A stretch of 64,000 nt of DNA from Breviolum minutum Mf 1.05b.01 (Eukaryota > Sar > Dinophyceae > Suessiales > Symbiodiniaceae): NCBI GenBank assembly GCA_000507305.1, contig DF239096.1, forward strand, positions 535,500-599,499, given 5' to 3'. The notes beneath the pieces are model-generated. The model searched no databases, was not told the origin of the DNA, and saw only the letters and a list, made by a program, of their open reading frames with translations. Positions 21,845 through 33,418 of this stretch are shown here, piece after piece. The position numbers were made by a program, and so were the translations under genes. Position 1 is the stretch's first letter, and every line of letters begins with the position of its first letter.

Positions 21845-24073
21845 TCACCTTGTTGTTTGCACGTCTTGGTTTCTTCTTGACTGAGGCAGCTTATCAACAT
21901 GAAGACGCAACCTTTTTTTCAGTTGGACACCGAGTGCAAAAGGCTCTTTGGCCTTCGATGAAATCATCCGATCAATTGTCAACTTTGTGAGCTTTCGAGC
22001 AATCCGAACACACGACAGCTTCGGCACTATTGATGTCTGATGCAGTGAGTTCTTTGTGATTCGATGAAACACGCCTGCCACATTGAAACCGCTCCATATC
22101 AAATGAAAGAAGATGAATGACACGAGACTTCCGATGAATGCGGCAGTTGTGAGCTTCAACATCATCTGATTGCAAACGCGGCAGAGATAATCGCTCGATT
22201 CAGCATGCGAGGATGCGACGTCGGAATCGCTAGATGTGCCAGATTGACTCGACGCTTCAGTTGCCATCTGATCCACTGCAAGATTTTGAGTAAGCTCAAA
22301 GAGTCGCTCCACACGGGGTCTGTCTGGATGAAAGCCTCCTTCACGAAGCTTGCGAAACATGAAGTAAAGCTTGGTGCAGAGACGTATCTGATTGTCCCTC
22401 GAATAGATCATTGCAGATTTGTATTGCGGATGAACATGATGACCTAATGCCAGTTGTTCGTCTGGGCTAAACATCAAAGACTTCGCAGCCCAACTGCACA
22501 ATGTTGCCTTAAGCCCATGAACTGTCAATGTCTCAGCTCTCTGTCTTCCCGAGACCGGTTCAAGCAAATCACGCAGCCAGCAGGTAGCTTCTGCTGTTGA
22601 CATCTTCCCCGACGACCAAACTGACCGAGATTCAGACCAAGATCGCAGAAAATGATTCCAGTTGCGGCAGCCTTCGACATGTCGAGCCTCATTCCACGGC
22701 TTGACCCAAGGTTCTTCGTGCATGGCTTGCCCAAGTGCTGTAAAGGGAAGCAACTCCATTTGTTGTTCCTTTCCACGGGATGACTTGTGACGTTCTGTTG
22801 AGGCCTCCATCAAAAACATCCCACGACTTTCACTGACTTCTGTATCGATGATATACATTGTGTCATGCCACCTTGCTGCTGACATGAAGCTGAAGAACAG
22901 GTGACCGGCGATGACTCGAATGTGGTTTGGCTCACCCTCAAAGCAAAGTCGCTCCAGTTCGGTGATCTCACTTACAGTCAAAAGTTCTGCTGGACGTCTG
23001 ATGCGTTTTTTCATGAAAGAACTATGTGCTGCACCAACCACCCTCGAGCTGAGGGATAAATCCACTGGCACCTTGTCAAGCCCAAAGAGTCCGTCACAAA
23101 ACCTGAAAGATTCAACAAGCTGTGATGGGGCTGTTGGGCCAGACTGAGATCTGAGCTGAGAGATATATTCATAGAGGATGCTTTCTGATTGACAAAATGG
23201 CGATCCACCTCCTCTGAGTTGAAGCCAATGGTAAAAGCGCCACATTGCATTGCACCTTTTGATGATCGTTCCTGTTGCCTTTGGCGAAAATACATCACTG
23301 AAAATTTGTGACAACTCATCATTCCTACATAGGGTCCCTGCAAATGTTTGTAGCGACTTCCCCAGCCTAGTGCTGGACAGGTCAACCAGGATCATCGTCT
23401 TGAAACGTCCCAGAGCCACTCGGCGGAAATCATCTTCGTCATTAATCATTCTTGCAGTTCGGATGCGCTGTTTTCCCAAAACCACTGAACTAGCAGCTTT
23501 AGGTTTAGCTGACACGTCGTCCAACATGGTGAGGTGATCATACATCCCAATGCTATGAACTGTGTTGTCACGTTGCCAAATACGTTTGGGTTGTGCGAAC
23601 AATGAGGATAACGGACCCTGCTGCCATGGTTGTTTCATCTTGCTCATGCGTTCATGCAACACTCTAGTTGACAAATCGTCTGCAGCTCTCTTGATACCCC
23701 TAGGATCAGTGATAATCGTTTCATCGACTGGCCGAGGTTTGGACTTCGCAGTTGCAACCATGAGTGTCGGAGGAGCATCGTCCTTGCAGGTGACGTCCTC
23801 AACCAATGAGAAACCTTCACTTCCGTCCTCCAAGTCAGATACGTCTGGCACGGACACTGAATCCAAAGGGACATCAAGCAAACCATTGGGATCAGATTCT
23901 TCAAGTGCTGAAACTGCATCCAACGCTCTGTCAAGAGAATTTGAATGTTCGGCGCAATCGTTCAAGTTTTCAATGGAACCTTGAAATGAGTCTGAGGTTG
24001 ACACTGCTTGTCTCCAACGCCTCCTGAAGCCTTGCAACCCTGAAAAATCGTCTGCAGGCTCGACGTCTCTCAT
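21845..24073 (-). CDS. Tyrosine recombinase (integrase) of the retrotransposon
   Basis: A 742-residue frame starts at a true ATG. An acidic, Ser-rich N-terminal 200 residues precedes an N-terminal core-binding region (about 240-350, with FYHWLQLRGG) and the catalytic domain. Active-site candidates in order are Arg401 in SAARWHD, His519-x-x-Lys522 in TVHGLKATL, His545 in LGHHVHP and Tyr557 in MIYSRDN. Lys replaces the usual Arg of the HxxR box. The product would insert circular element DNA by site-specific recombination. In its own frame the C-terminal 100 residues turn hydrophobic and atypical. A neighbouring frame (21,972-22,175) supplies a Cys/His-rich tail, so a frameshift near 22,170 is likely. 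The 234 bp upstream to repeat B is untranslated leader. Confidence 0.85.
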   Translation of the reverse strand: MRDVEPADDFSGLQGFRRRWRQAVSTSDSFQGSIENLNDCAEHSNSLDRALDAVSALEESDPNGLLDVPLDSVSVPDVSDLEDGSEGFSLVEDVTCKDDAPPTLMVATAKSKPRPVDETIITDPRGIKRAADDLSTRVLHERMSKMKQPWQQGPLSSLFAQPKRIWQRDNTVHSIGMYDHLTMLDDVSAKPKAASSVVLGKQRIRTARMINDEDDFRRVALGRFKTMILVDLSSTRLGKSLQTFAGTLCRNDELSQIFSDVFSPKATGTIIKRCNAMWRFYHWLQLRGGGSPFCQSESILYEYISQLRSQSGPTAPSQLVESFRFCDGLFGLDKVPVDLSLSSRVVGAAHSSFMKKRIRRPAELLTVSEITELERLCFEGEPNHIRVIAGHLFFSFMSAARWHDTMYIIDTEVSESRGMFLMEASTERHKSSRGKEQQMELLPFTALGQAMHEEPWVKPWNEARHVEGCRNWNHFLRSWSESRSVWSSGKMSTAEATCWLRDLLEPVSGRQRAETLTVHGLKATLCSWAAKSLMFSPDEQLALGHHVHPQYKSAMIYSRDNQIRLCTKLYFMFRKLREGGFHPDRPRVERLFELTQNLAVDQMATEASSQSGTSSDSDVASSHAESSDYLCRVCNQMMLKLTTAAFIGSLVSFIFFHLIWSGFNVAGVFHRITKNSLHQTSIVPKLSCVRIARKLTKLTIDRMISSKAKEPFALGVQLKKRLRLHVDKLPQSRRNQDVQTTR

Positions 24074-24307
24074 GTGTCAGCAGTGACTATGCCGTATGTT
24101 GTACCGATTCTCAGAAATGAATGCAAAAAGAAAACCAGCTGTCACAAAAACTCAATGGCGTCTCTGAATGATGGACACTCAGGCAGCTGCAAAGACGGGT
24201 ATGGCGTCACGAGGCTGATTATGCAATGCCGAATTGTCTGCCAACAAGCAAAGCACTACAACCTATCGAAAAGAGCACCACACCTTTGTAAAAACTGCCC
24301 CCGATCT

Positions 24308-24648
24308 GCCAAAAGAGAAATTGTTGACGAAAGTTTTTTAAACCCACCCAACCACACCCTTGAGAAGGAATGTTGCACACAACATTTAATGAACAAGGGT
24401 ACGTGGGAAAGGATGGGACAAAGACATCAACACTTGGAACAATGAACGAATGATGGTGTTTCCAAGGGATGATGCATGAGGTGATAAAAATGAAGGTGAA
24501 AACGCACAGCGACGCGAAGTTAGTTTGACAAACTTGCGTGTGTTTTTGTTTAAACACTACGTTGAAAAATTTTGTTAAGCCGAACTAGCTAGCAAAATTT
24601 TTTCAATACTTTCACAAAGATAGAGCTCTCACTTCGTGACCGCCCCCA
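24308..24648. repeat. Split direct repeat B, outer copy (5' end of the element)
   Basis: This 341-bp copy marks the 5' terminus in the element's orientation. Open frames across it (91-112 residues) are shared by both copies and start in repeat sequence. I do not call them genes. Confidence 0.9.
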
Positions 24649-26025
24649 ACACCCAAGATGTGAAGCGAAAACTGGAAAACCTAGCACGCTTACTTACTGA
24701 ACTACCTGGATCTACGCAACGCAACGCAAAGCGGTCAGCGGCACGTCCGAAAATGGATTGGTAAACAAGAGACCTTACGTCCAAAGTTCACAGTTCACTC
24801 AAAGACCAAAGTGAGCATGTTGTCCACATGCGTTGCTGTCTTCTTTTGTGTCACATCTCTCCTTGAGAAGATGCATCATGAAAAAGTTTCCAAACTAGAG
24901 TTCCTTTAGCGGCAATTCTAAACATGGAAACAACTCAAAATGAATTCAAATCTCTTTCAAAATCACATCAAAGTTTCCATAAACATCACTTGCAGTTTGA
25001 AATTGTTGAAAACTGCATGTCACATGCCAAAACCATTCAAAATAGCAATTCTTCAGTCAATCTCCACGAAAACAAACGTCATAGTGCAGTAAAAGCTAAA
25101 AACATCCGTTCTGCTCGCTAACACCACCAAAACAGCTGGTTCTCGCGAAAAACACATCGTCAATAGGTGATACTGATTGCCATAAGAGAAAAACCATCCA
25201 CATAGCATACGCACTGTTTAAACGACCAAATAAAGGTAAAACCGTGCAAAAGCCACTGACATGAAAACGGTGATGCCACCATTGACAATAGGTCCGATAT
25301 TATCCTAGACATAGTTTAGGCAAGCCGACAAATCCCTGTCATGAAGGCTCATCCGAAATCTGCTTCTTGAACTTTGATCCAGCTCAAGTACTTGATGCAT
25401 TGTTCCCACTCAGGCGTGAGTAAAGTTGAAAAATTCTTCTGGTGCTGAAACCTCTTAGACCGTTGATTCAAAGAGTGAAGTGCAGCACTGAGGTCAAACA
25501 GCTACTTCAACACACTTCACGTGTTTATGTATTCAACGTCACACAAAAAAACATGCATGCCTCCAGAGCCTTCTAAAACAAAGACGAAACTCAAAGCCAA
25601 CTTCTCAAATCGCAGGCAAAGCCCAAACACTTTGCTTTCCTTTTGAACTCCAAGCGATCTATCTCTTTAAGAAGATCACCCTTTTTTTTTGCTCCATTGC
25701 TATAAGTACGATACCACGGTACTGTGAGGATTGTCATGGTCACAGCACCTCTTTGGGTAAGGAATAGCGAATAGGATAAGAAACAGTGCGTCACATTAAA
25801 ATGACGAAAAAGAAAAGGCTGTACAGACCTGCGTTTCATTTTTTGCATATGCACAAATGAAACAAAAGCAGCTGAATATGGAACTGTTCACTTCAGGAAA
25901 TGCTTCAATATCGAAAATTTCGCCAAGTAAAGAACAGAGCGTGATTGTAAGATGTATTCAGATCAAAAACCGTGATTCATCAGTTTAGCAGACATGCGAA
26001 AAAATTCGTACCGGTGCCTCATGTA
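24649..26025. other. No supportable gene
   Basis: AT-rich DNA flanking the retrotransposon. Frames are under 90 residues and lack motifs. No repeat structure was seen. Confidence 0.5.
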
Positions 26026-27300
26026 TCATTTGCCCTCAGAGTAAAGTGCGAAAAGGCATTCAAACATGCCATCGGTGAGCAGCAGGTACAGCACCAGTGA
26101 GCCAAGTGAGTCACAATCAATTTGCAGCTATGTTCCAAATGAAACAGCAATGCATTGCAGTGATTTAAATGTCAGAATGTCCCCACCATAGTAGCGTCGC
26201 TTGGCGAGTGATCCTTAAAACCAAGTTCAAGGAGCACCAACCAACCGTCGCCACAGTACGAGGATTGACGCCTTGAAATGAAATAAAAATCAAACACTTG
26301 CCATTGAAAATGTAAACCGTGACCACATAGTAGCAACCGGTGCAGTTGTTCGCCATGTCTTTCCAGCTCAACTTATGTTGCTATCGTTTGGTAAAATTTC
26401 GTAGTCCATGTGAAAATATTGAAGCAGCATAAACTCCAGAGCAGCAAGTTGACCACACCATGCCTCGTAACGGCTCCGGTACTGCATTCCAAGCCCGTCT
26501 GAAATCGGGCAGCAATGACCTGTAATATGTACGTATGTAAGGCACCATAGCGTAGCAAGTTGAGAGGAAAAGCATCACCATGCCTTTTGCCCCCAGGGTG
26601 AAGTACTTTTAGGCATGCCGAACATGCCATCTGTGAGCAGCAGGTAGAGCACCAGTAATCCCAGTGAGCCACAATCAATTAGCATAAATGTCAAGCTGAA
26701 ACATCTTTCATAGCTGAGAGTTAAATGTTTGAATGTTCCCACCTTTGTAGCAACACTTGGCGAGTGACCCTTAAAGCCCGGTTCAAGGAGCACCAACCAA
26801 CCGTCGCCACAGTAGGAGGAATGACACCTTGCAATGAAAAAACCAAAATACTTGTGATAGATCATGTAAACCGTGACCAGCCAAACTTCAGCAGGTGTCG
26901 TTGTACGCCTTGCCATTACAGCTCAATTGTGTAGCCATCGCTTTTGGTCAAATACCAATGTCCATTTAAATATGTGGGAGCAGCGTAAACACCTGAGCAT
27001 CAGTCGGACCTCTCAATGCCTCGTAACGGCTCCGGTTTGCATTCCAAGCCCGTCTGAAAATCGAGCTGCACTGATCATAATAATAAATATGTAAGACACC
27101 ATAGCGTAGCAAGTTGAAGGAAAACATCACCTTGCCTCGTAACGGCTCCGGAAAAAGCCTGTCTGAAAATCAGGCTGCAATGAAGGAATATGTATGGAAA
27201 GCATCGTTCCACACTAAGAAACATAAGTGTTCAAACATGTAGTGGCAACATCATCAGCCTGTCTGAAAATCAGGCGGCATTGAAATATGTAGATATGTAA
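26026..27300. repeat. Degenerate tandem repeat, unit about 555 bp, plus partial units
   Basis: Unit 1 (about 26,026-26,580) and unit 2 (about 26,581-27,110) share, in order: CATGCCATC-GTGAGCAGCAGG, a TTGGCGAGTGA-CCTTAAA block, GGAGCACCAACCAACCGTCG, TGTAAACCGTGACCA, and CCTCGTAACGGCTCCGG with a CCGTCTGAAA tail. Shorter partial units follow near 27,121-27,190 and 27,250-27,300. Divergence between units is substantial. Short open frames inside are by-products of the repeat. Confidence 0.7.
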
Positions 27301-28150
27301 TGCGTCTACCCACCAGTAACCAGTTTCCCCACCAGTTGCAAGTCAAGTAAATTGGGCACAAGCTGAACAATCCCTGCGATGGCGTGCCTGTGCAAGGTTT
27401 TTTTTTCCCCCTAAACGGCTCTTCCATGCATAGAAATTACCTGCTCTTCCCATTGGCGTCAAATCAGTCATATGGTGACAGGTTTGGGCAAGGTTTTAGC
27501 TTCAATTGAGATTTCCATCATAAACCGCAGTTTTCCCTTGGCACGAAAAGAAAAGATTATTCACAAATGTGTGACTTCGGATCTTATGGCAGTTTAACCT
27601 TGGCCATTACTGCAGTCTTGTTTTTCATGATGGTTCCATATCTATTGAGTCCAATTTGCTCACGTTTTGGCAACAATTGTTCATCTGTGAGCCTTTCTAG
27701 GTTGTCATGGCGGCTGCGAAAGCTTTCGCTGCTGCTCCCACTGATGAGTGTTTATTAAGGTAGGGATCTATGTTGGTGATTGATAAATTTTTTGCTTCAC
27801 ATTCGGAACTTCAACAGGTATCATCAACCCGTGACTATTGAAAAGATACCATCACTCTACGTTATGTGGCTGCATGATTATTCACAACAGCGATCCACTG
27901 AAGATTCTTTAAAACGAGTAAAGCATCGCAGAGAATGTAGCTCCCCAAAGACACTTTTGATGTATCTGCGGGATCACTGCCAAATGTTCAATGTTCAAAG
28001 AAATCAGGGTCTGCAGTATCTATTCAAGTTCCGGTTCCTCCACTACTCATTATACTGCCTAGGCTGGTCACAAAACTGCTCGCCTACAGCAACACAGTAT
28101 TGAAGGATGTCTCTCCATTTTGAAATTTTATGTTCATAGTTTTTCTCCAT
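27301..28150. other. No supportable gene
   Basis: A plus-strand frame of 107 residues at 27,780-28,103 has no motif and may be antisense to the 3' end of the dead LINE that follows. Nothing else seen. Confidence 0.4.
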
Positions 28151-28179
28151 TTTGTCGCGGATTTCTAGAATTGTGGGAT

Positions 28180-30250
28180 GTCATGTGTCAGGCCACTTTA
28201 GCAGCCTTGTCAGCTAGTCATTACCCATGTGGATGAAATACTGCATAGGCTCCCTCATGTCTGGTGTGAGATTTTACTACAATTATTCAATGTACCGATT
28301 ATGCCAGGTTAAATGGCCTCTCTCATTAAATCCACAAGTCAAAATTTTTCGCAGTGTTCCATTTGTAGAATTCCTTTTCACAATTTTAGTTCCCCGGATT
28401 TTTTGGAAGACTCCATAAGCGTAATCACTGTCAGTGACTAATGCAAATGCTCAAATGCTCTTAGGCAACGATGATGGCAATCACTCAGCTCTTGCGACAC
28501 TTGCATGGCATCCCAATTTACCTGTGTGATATACACGGAAATCTTCGGATTGGAACTTCAATTTTCGATTGCTAATGGCGATCGGTTGAATCAATATATT
28601 TGTCGACCACTATGGCATAACTAGCATCTTTAGTCATTTGTGCGTTGGTGCTGAACCATCAGTCCAACACCACATTGGGTTCACCAAGTTGTCTCAGTAA
28701 CTTTCGGATTGGGCACCAAGTTACGTGTCTTTAAAATGCTCTCCCATTGTTTAACAGGTGTTAAGGCATCATGGGAAACACATAGTTTCAGGTTTCAGTC
28801 CTTGGCATGGTGTGCATCCTATTTTGATGCAAGTGTGCACTGGGTCAACGGTGTTTTAGTCATCATATTCACCGCAATGTTGGCATCCAGGCTTAACATT
28901 GTCAAATTTTTTGCTTTGAACGAATTTGTGATAACACCTCCGCTCAATGGATCATAGTAATTTTTGTTTGGCATCTGGTAGTTCCGTCATAGTTTTCCAG
29001 TTGTTAGAAATCCGGTCTATCTAAGATCTACCATCTTTCCGGTTTCTTACTGATTGGATGGTTTGTAGTTCGACTGCTATACGAAACAACTGCAACACAT
29101 GGTCAAAGTTGTCATGAATTAAGAAGCCCTCTGATTATCAATCAAATGACAAAGTCTGGTTCAATTTCAATCTCAGCCAGGACACAGTATCTCTTCAGAT
29201 TGCGATCGGGCCCCGACATTTGCCTGTCATAGGCGTGTTCCAAAGATTTTTTATTTGTCCGTTTCATGTCTGTTTTGGTACCAAAACCTTCTCAATGGGT
29301 CAGTGATTGTATCAATTATATGCCAATGGGTCTATTTCCACTTCATTAGGTTACGCCATTGCCGGATTCGACATCATGTCAAGAAGGTATCATGCTCTTG
29401 CAATTTTGGAACGTATGGTTTCAATCGCATTCTTTGGCACCGCATATATAGAGCATCCATAGTACAATGCTTGGTGGATGGTGGCACGAATCAGGTTGAG
29501 GCTTTGTCTAGCTCACCTTAGTTTCTTATTTTTTCTATTTGGCCAATATCTTTTTCTCCCTTTTTGCATAAAGATCAGCACCAATGACATGGTTGTATTT
29601 TATTGAGCTCCTAGGTCTCTTGCAGTGTGGACACAGGGTACATTCAGTGATGATGGATATTTTTATCGCCCAAACTTGAATGCCAACACCAACTTTTTAC
29701 ATGTCTATCTTACTGCCATTTTTGGCAGAAGTCTTTTGTTCTGCTCCAGGCCGTTGTCACTGTGACAATGCAGAAACGTTAGGTGTGTCACCTCTGTTGG
29801 CATAGGTTACCCATGCAACACACACTAGACTGCTACAAAACAGACATGGGGGTCTCCTTCCGGTGCCCCTCTCATGACTTGCGAGGTAAGGATACACATC
29901 CGTTATGGTTTATACTCTTGACACTGAGTCTAGAATATACGCCACTGACCAGCTGCAGTAGCCGGTATGCCAAATTTGCACATCATGGACAATAGCATCT
30001 CTGTGAATGGTATTAAAAAAATTTAGTCAATCCGACACAACCCCTTGAAGTCCAATACCCTCCTGAGAATGATTTTCGATTAATATTGGAGATTGTACCA
30101 AATTTCGTTGCACGATCTGCCTGGTATGGCCCCCACCACTGATGGTGGTAATATTTTCGAGAGCTTTACAACGCTTTCCGTGTTACGGCCTTGCTTAGAT
30201 TCTATAAATCATGATAGAATGGTCAACGGCCTGGTGTCGAACATGGTCTC
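28180..30250 (-). pseudogene. Decayed non-LTR retrotransposon (LINE) ORF2: RT remnant and RNase H
   Basis: There is no long open frame, but short minus-strand windows in several frames read as LINE blocks in the right order. Near 29,850-29,880 is VMRGAPEGDP, which fits the LINE RT motif. Near 29,460-29,520 is LNLIRATIHQALYYGC, and around 28,640-28,670 WTDGSAP, an RNase H first-Asp block. Near 28,400-28,440 is VTDSDYAYGVFQKI, a later RNase H Asp block. Near 28,195-28,230 is HPHG followed by LADKAAK. Stops and frameshifts separate them. Order and spacing support one ancient insertion, and the clade cannot be set. Confidence 0.55.
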
Positions 30251-30879
30251 AGCTACTCGCTCTTCGCAGGTGCAACCACCTTGGCTACAAAAATGGACCA
30301 TCAAAGTTGATTTTTGCGCGCATCATGACGATAGTGGCAGTCGCAAGCAACAAGTAACTATGTACTCGGCAATCTCCGGACATAATGTCCTGACGGAAAG
30401 GAAAAACTACCTAAAGTCACAAACAGGGCTTTCCCCAATTCGCTCGGAAATCGCTCTTAATGACCAAAGGAAGTAAATCCTTGGAACAAGAGAGCAAACC
30501 AAATTAAGCAAAAGGACCTTCTGGAAACAAAGCAGTGAAACAACAAAAACTGCAAAGCAGCAGGTGAAACAAAAAGGCCGCTCAGAGTCCACTCAGTACT
30601 GCACTTTTTTTTTTGAACTAAGCTGCGCGCGTCATTACAACAGTGGCAGTCATTGAGCTGTGCTAGGATTGTCATTGTTAGACAACGGGATCAAAAGGAA
30701 AGGTCAGAGACGATGAAAGACAAAGCAAACCAACCCCCAAACAACAACCAACAGAAACCACCAGCTCCTGACCAATCGAGTAAAAGGTGAAACAAGCTCA
30801 GGCTCTCACGGCAAACTACAATCCCCGGCTCTCACCACGTCTTCAGCAGGAAATAGTCAAAGGCCAATGCAGTGTGTAG
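30251..30879. other. Intergenic DNA with a dispersed-repeat copy
   Basis: The segment 30,397-30,440 matches 15,461-15,512. A GCGCGC-TCAT-ACGATAGTGGCAGTC-like block at about 30,317-30,340 recurs degenerately near 30,625-30,650. No gene seen. Confidence 0.45.
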
Positions 30880-31423
30880 TTACACTATAGCAGTACCATC
30901 ATCGACTTGCTTCCGCTTCTTTCTCCGACTCTTGGATACATCTTGCTGACTACAAATGAACTGCAGCGATATGACTTGTTCTTCCTCTCGAACCTGGGCA
31001 TACATGTTGGTAACCATTCCTTGTTCACCAGGAAACTCTAAGAGTAGAGCTGGCTGACGTAGCTGCCATAGCTGGTTCTCTGCGTGCAGTACTCCAAATG
31101 CGCCACGCAGTAGGATCACTGTCAGTACGAAGTTCCTCTTTCATATCATCTCCAGGCCGATTAGACCTGTTGGCAAAGAGCCGCTCTTCTCTTTCTGCAA
31201 GCGGGTACCAACCAGACCCTTTGGTTTCCAGATGCTGCTGTAATAATCGCCATTGTGGGCGGATATTACTCCACATGCTTGGAACATCATACTTCTTCCG
31301 TATGTGGTGAAAATCATAGCCGACCACCCTGCGCAAATTGCTGGCTTCCAACATAGACACATCAGGCAGCGCGTAGCCTCCTACGTACCACTCATCCAAT
31401 GACAGGTCATTGGGAAGGAACAC
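30880..31423 (-). pseudogene. Unknown protein-coding fragment with a frameshift
   Basis: A minus-strand frame from 31,423 starts with ATG and reads for about 105 plausible residues (LSLDEWYVGGYALPDVSMLE, WSNIRPQWRLLQQHLETKGS). Near 31,095-31,115 the sense switches to the frame running to 30,880, which contains FGVLHAENQLWQLRQPALLL and ends in a basic tail, SRRKKRKQ. Joining the two gives one globular-looking protein of about 180 residues. T-runs and GC-containing blocks on both sides suggest it was inserted as a unit. I do not recognise the family, and a retroposed copy of a host gene is possible. Confidence 0.4.
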
Positions 31424-32039
31424 CAGTTTTTTTTTTAGCTCATGCCGTGCGCGCTCGAGGCTCAGACGGTCATCAAAACGTTTTGTCTTTGATTGACTAT
31501 TCCCACATGTTGGAGAATAGGTGAAAGCAAAAAGCTAGATGTCTTCAATCAACACAAACAGCAAACAACAACCCAACAAAAACCAAACCAAACAACCCGA
31601 AAACACCCAGGAAACTACGTGAAACACTACGCTTTCAGAAAGTCCTCAAGCCGCTCAGTACTGCTTCGCGATGACATAGCAAATCCCACTCATAGGTGTT
31701 CCAAGTGACTCAAAGTCTTGAAGTTCATGTAGGCGGTGGTTCTGTATCATCCAAGTCATGAACAAGGATGAGAGATTGTTGCACTTACATCCACGTAGAC
31801 GAAACTACGCAAGGCAGAAGTACCATTGAGATAGTAATGCCGCAATGTACATGCCAGAAACCAAAGAAAAGGTCTTTATTCCTGCTTTCGCAGTCCAGAT
31901 GACTCATAGGTGATCCTGGAAAAAACTCCTTCCATTCCACTGTAGTCAAATAGTAAACTCTGACGAAGGCGAAGGAGAACACCAGATTCTGTCTTTCCAG
32001 CCTGTCTCACCTTCTCAGTATTCTGGTGGCAGCGTCTTC
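31424..32039. other. No supportable gene
   Basis: AT-rich sequence with an A-rich stretch near 31,550-31,620. No motif-bearing frame was found. The end of this stretch (from about 31,985) may already be decayed upstream coding sequence of the next element. Confidence 0.4.
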
Positions 32040-33390
32040 GAGGGTGGGTATTGCGATTTTTCCATCAAATCATTTGGCTTGCTCATGCAGCTTTTCTATA
32101 CGTTGGATGATTATTTTTGGATTCAACGCAAAGACATCTTACCTTTAACTTCGACCACTGTGACCGTGTTATGTAGATACTTAAACATTCCCATTAGTTG
32201 GCGTAAATGCGAATTATCCTACACAGTACATTGGATTGGTTGGATCTTTTGCAGCCGGGTTTATCGCATTGCCAGAACCAAAACGTCAAAAAATGCAAAG
32301 TATGTTGAAAAACTCCAGGCATCATATCGTGTTAAACGTCCAGATTTGGAAAAAGCCATTAGGCTAGCCATGTGAATTATCCAACTTTTTCCCAATATGC
32401 GCATTTGGTTGCAACATCTTCATCATGAATTACATACCCTTCCGAGCATCAATTACAGTATCGATCCTGATAATTGGCCAAGTCTAGCATCGTGTCTCAA
32501 TAAGGAAATGACTTTTGTGCAATATCCACCAGGAACGATGATACCCCTTGGAGGTACTCTTGTATCTGTCAGACACGCCTCAACACCAGACTTGGACTCG
32601 TTCCAACAAGTTCGCATTTCAAACAAACGAATTTGGATGAGAATCAAAGATTCTAATCCAGAAAGACGCCATGTGAGTGTTCAATCTCAACGTATCTTGC
32701 ATTTGTTCAAACAGTGGCTAGCGAATTCTTCGTTCTACGTGCTTCTTCGTCCAAAAAGGATTTGGCAAGAACTTGCAGCGGCACATCTTCGCACCTGGAG
32801 ATAAATGTGGAATTGGTGGATTCATGGGGTCTCTAAATGGCGAAACCCATTGATTCTCAGAAAGATATACTTTGCAGGATTTCATGGCCTTAAAAATTGA
32901 CTTTGACAAAGACTTGCAAAAATCAATTACCAGTATGGAAACTGACCCAAATTACTATCATGTGGATTTCTTGCTGTATCCATCCAGGACACTGCATTTC
33001 TATCACTTTATCTTCCTTTTCGGATAACATCGGAGCTGAATCAGAAAGCAATCACCTTTTTTCTACAAAAACACCTCAGTGTTGGTTTCTGGAAAAACTA
33101 TGCCTTCTTTCAACCATGAGTGGTATGAAAATGGATGCTGGTCACATTGCAGGACCAATCAACATTGAAGCAGATGGTTTAAGTCGTTGGAATGGAACTG
33201 CATCTCCACTCTACAACTTTCAAGCATCCGATCGCATTCGTATATCTCTCTTCGATCTTAGATTCAATCCGTCGTACCTCGAACTTTTCCGAGCGATGCC
33301 TATTTATTATGGCGTCTGCCAAGATCCGATTCTTGGTTCCCTGAGCTTGCTGGAATTTAAACTCACAAATTTTTTGGGGTTGGATTGAGC
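32040..33390 (+). pseudogene. pol: Dead reverse transcriptase-RNase H element
   Basis: Consecutive plus-strand pieces form the 3' half of a retroelement pol. Near 32,050-32,110 is FFHQIIWLAHA and a degenerate YxDD box (YTLDDYFW). Then come an RT thumb (NIPISWRKCELSY, VKRPDLEKAI) and a region with SIDPDNWPSLASCL and GGTLVSVRHAS. An RNase H follows: KCGIGGFMGSLNGE, then an in-frame TGA where Trp is usual, FSERYTLQDF, SDNIGAESESNHLF and the C-terminal HIAGPINIEADGLSRW. Frameshifts separate the pieces near 32,380 and 32,810. The HxAGxxNxEADxLSRW ending is typical of RNase H in tyrosine-recombinase-type and related pols. It is inactive as found. Confidence 0.7.
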
Positions 33391-33418
33391 GAGTTGAAAT
33401 TCTGAGATAGGGATTACT

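Larger units (their letters stand above)
16286..24648 (-). mobile_element. Tyrosine-recombinase retrotransposon (PAT/Ngaro-type, split direct repeats)
   Basis: An 8.4-kb element reads on the minus strand. Two repeat types, A (321 bp) and B (341 bp), each occur twice, in the order A, B, A, coding region, B along the plus strand. Read on the minus strand this is the split-direct-repeat layout A1-ORFs-B1-A2-B2 known for PAT and Ngaro elements. Inside lie a tyrosine recombinase, a gag with Cys/His fingers, and a pol with a methyltransferase-like domain, RT and RNase H. The A copies differ at one base and the B copies at one base, so the insertion looks recent. I see no target-site duplication, as expected for recombinase-mediated insertion. 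The RNase H part is damaged (see that entry). The recombinase gene precedes gag, which is unusual. Confidence 0.9.
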
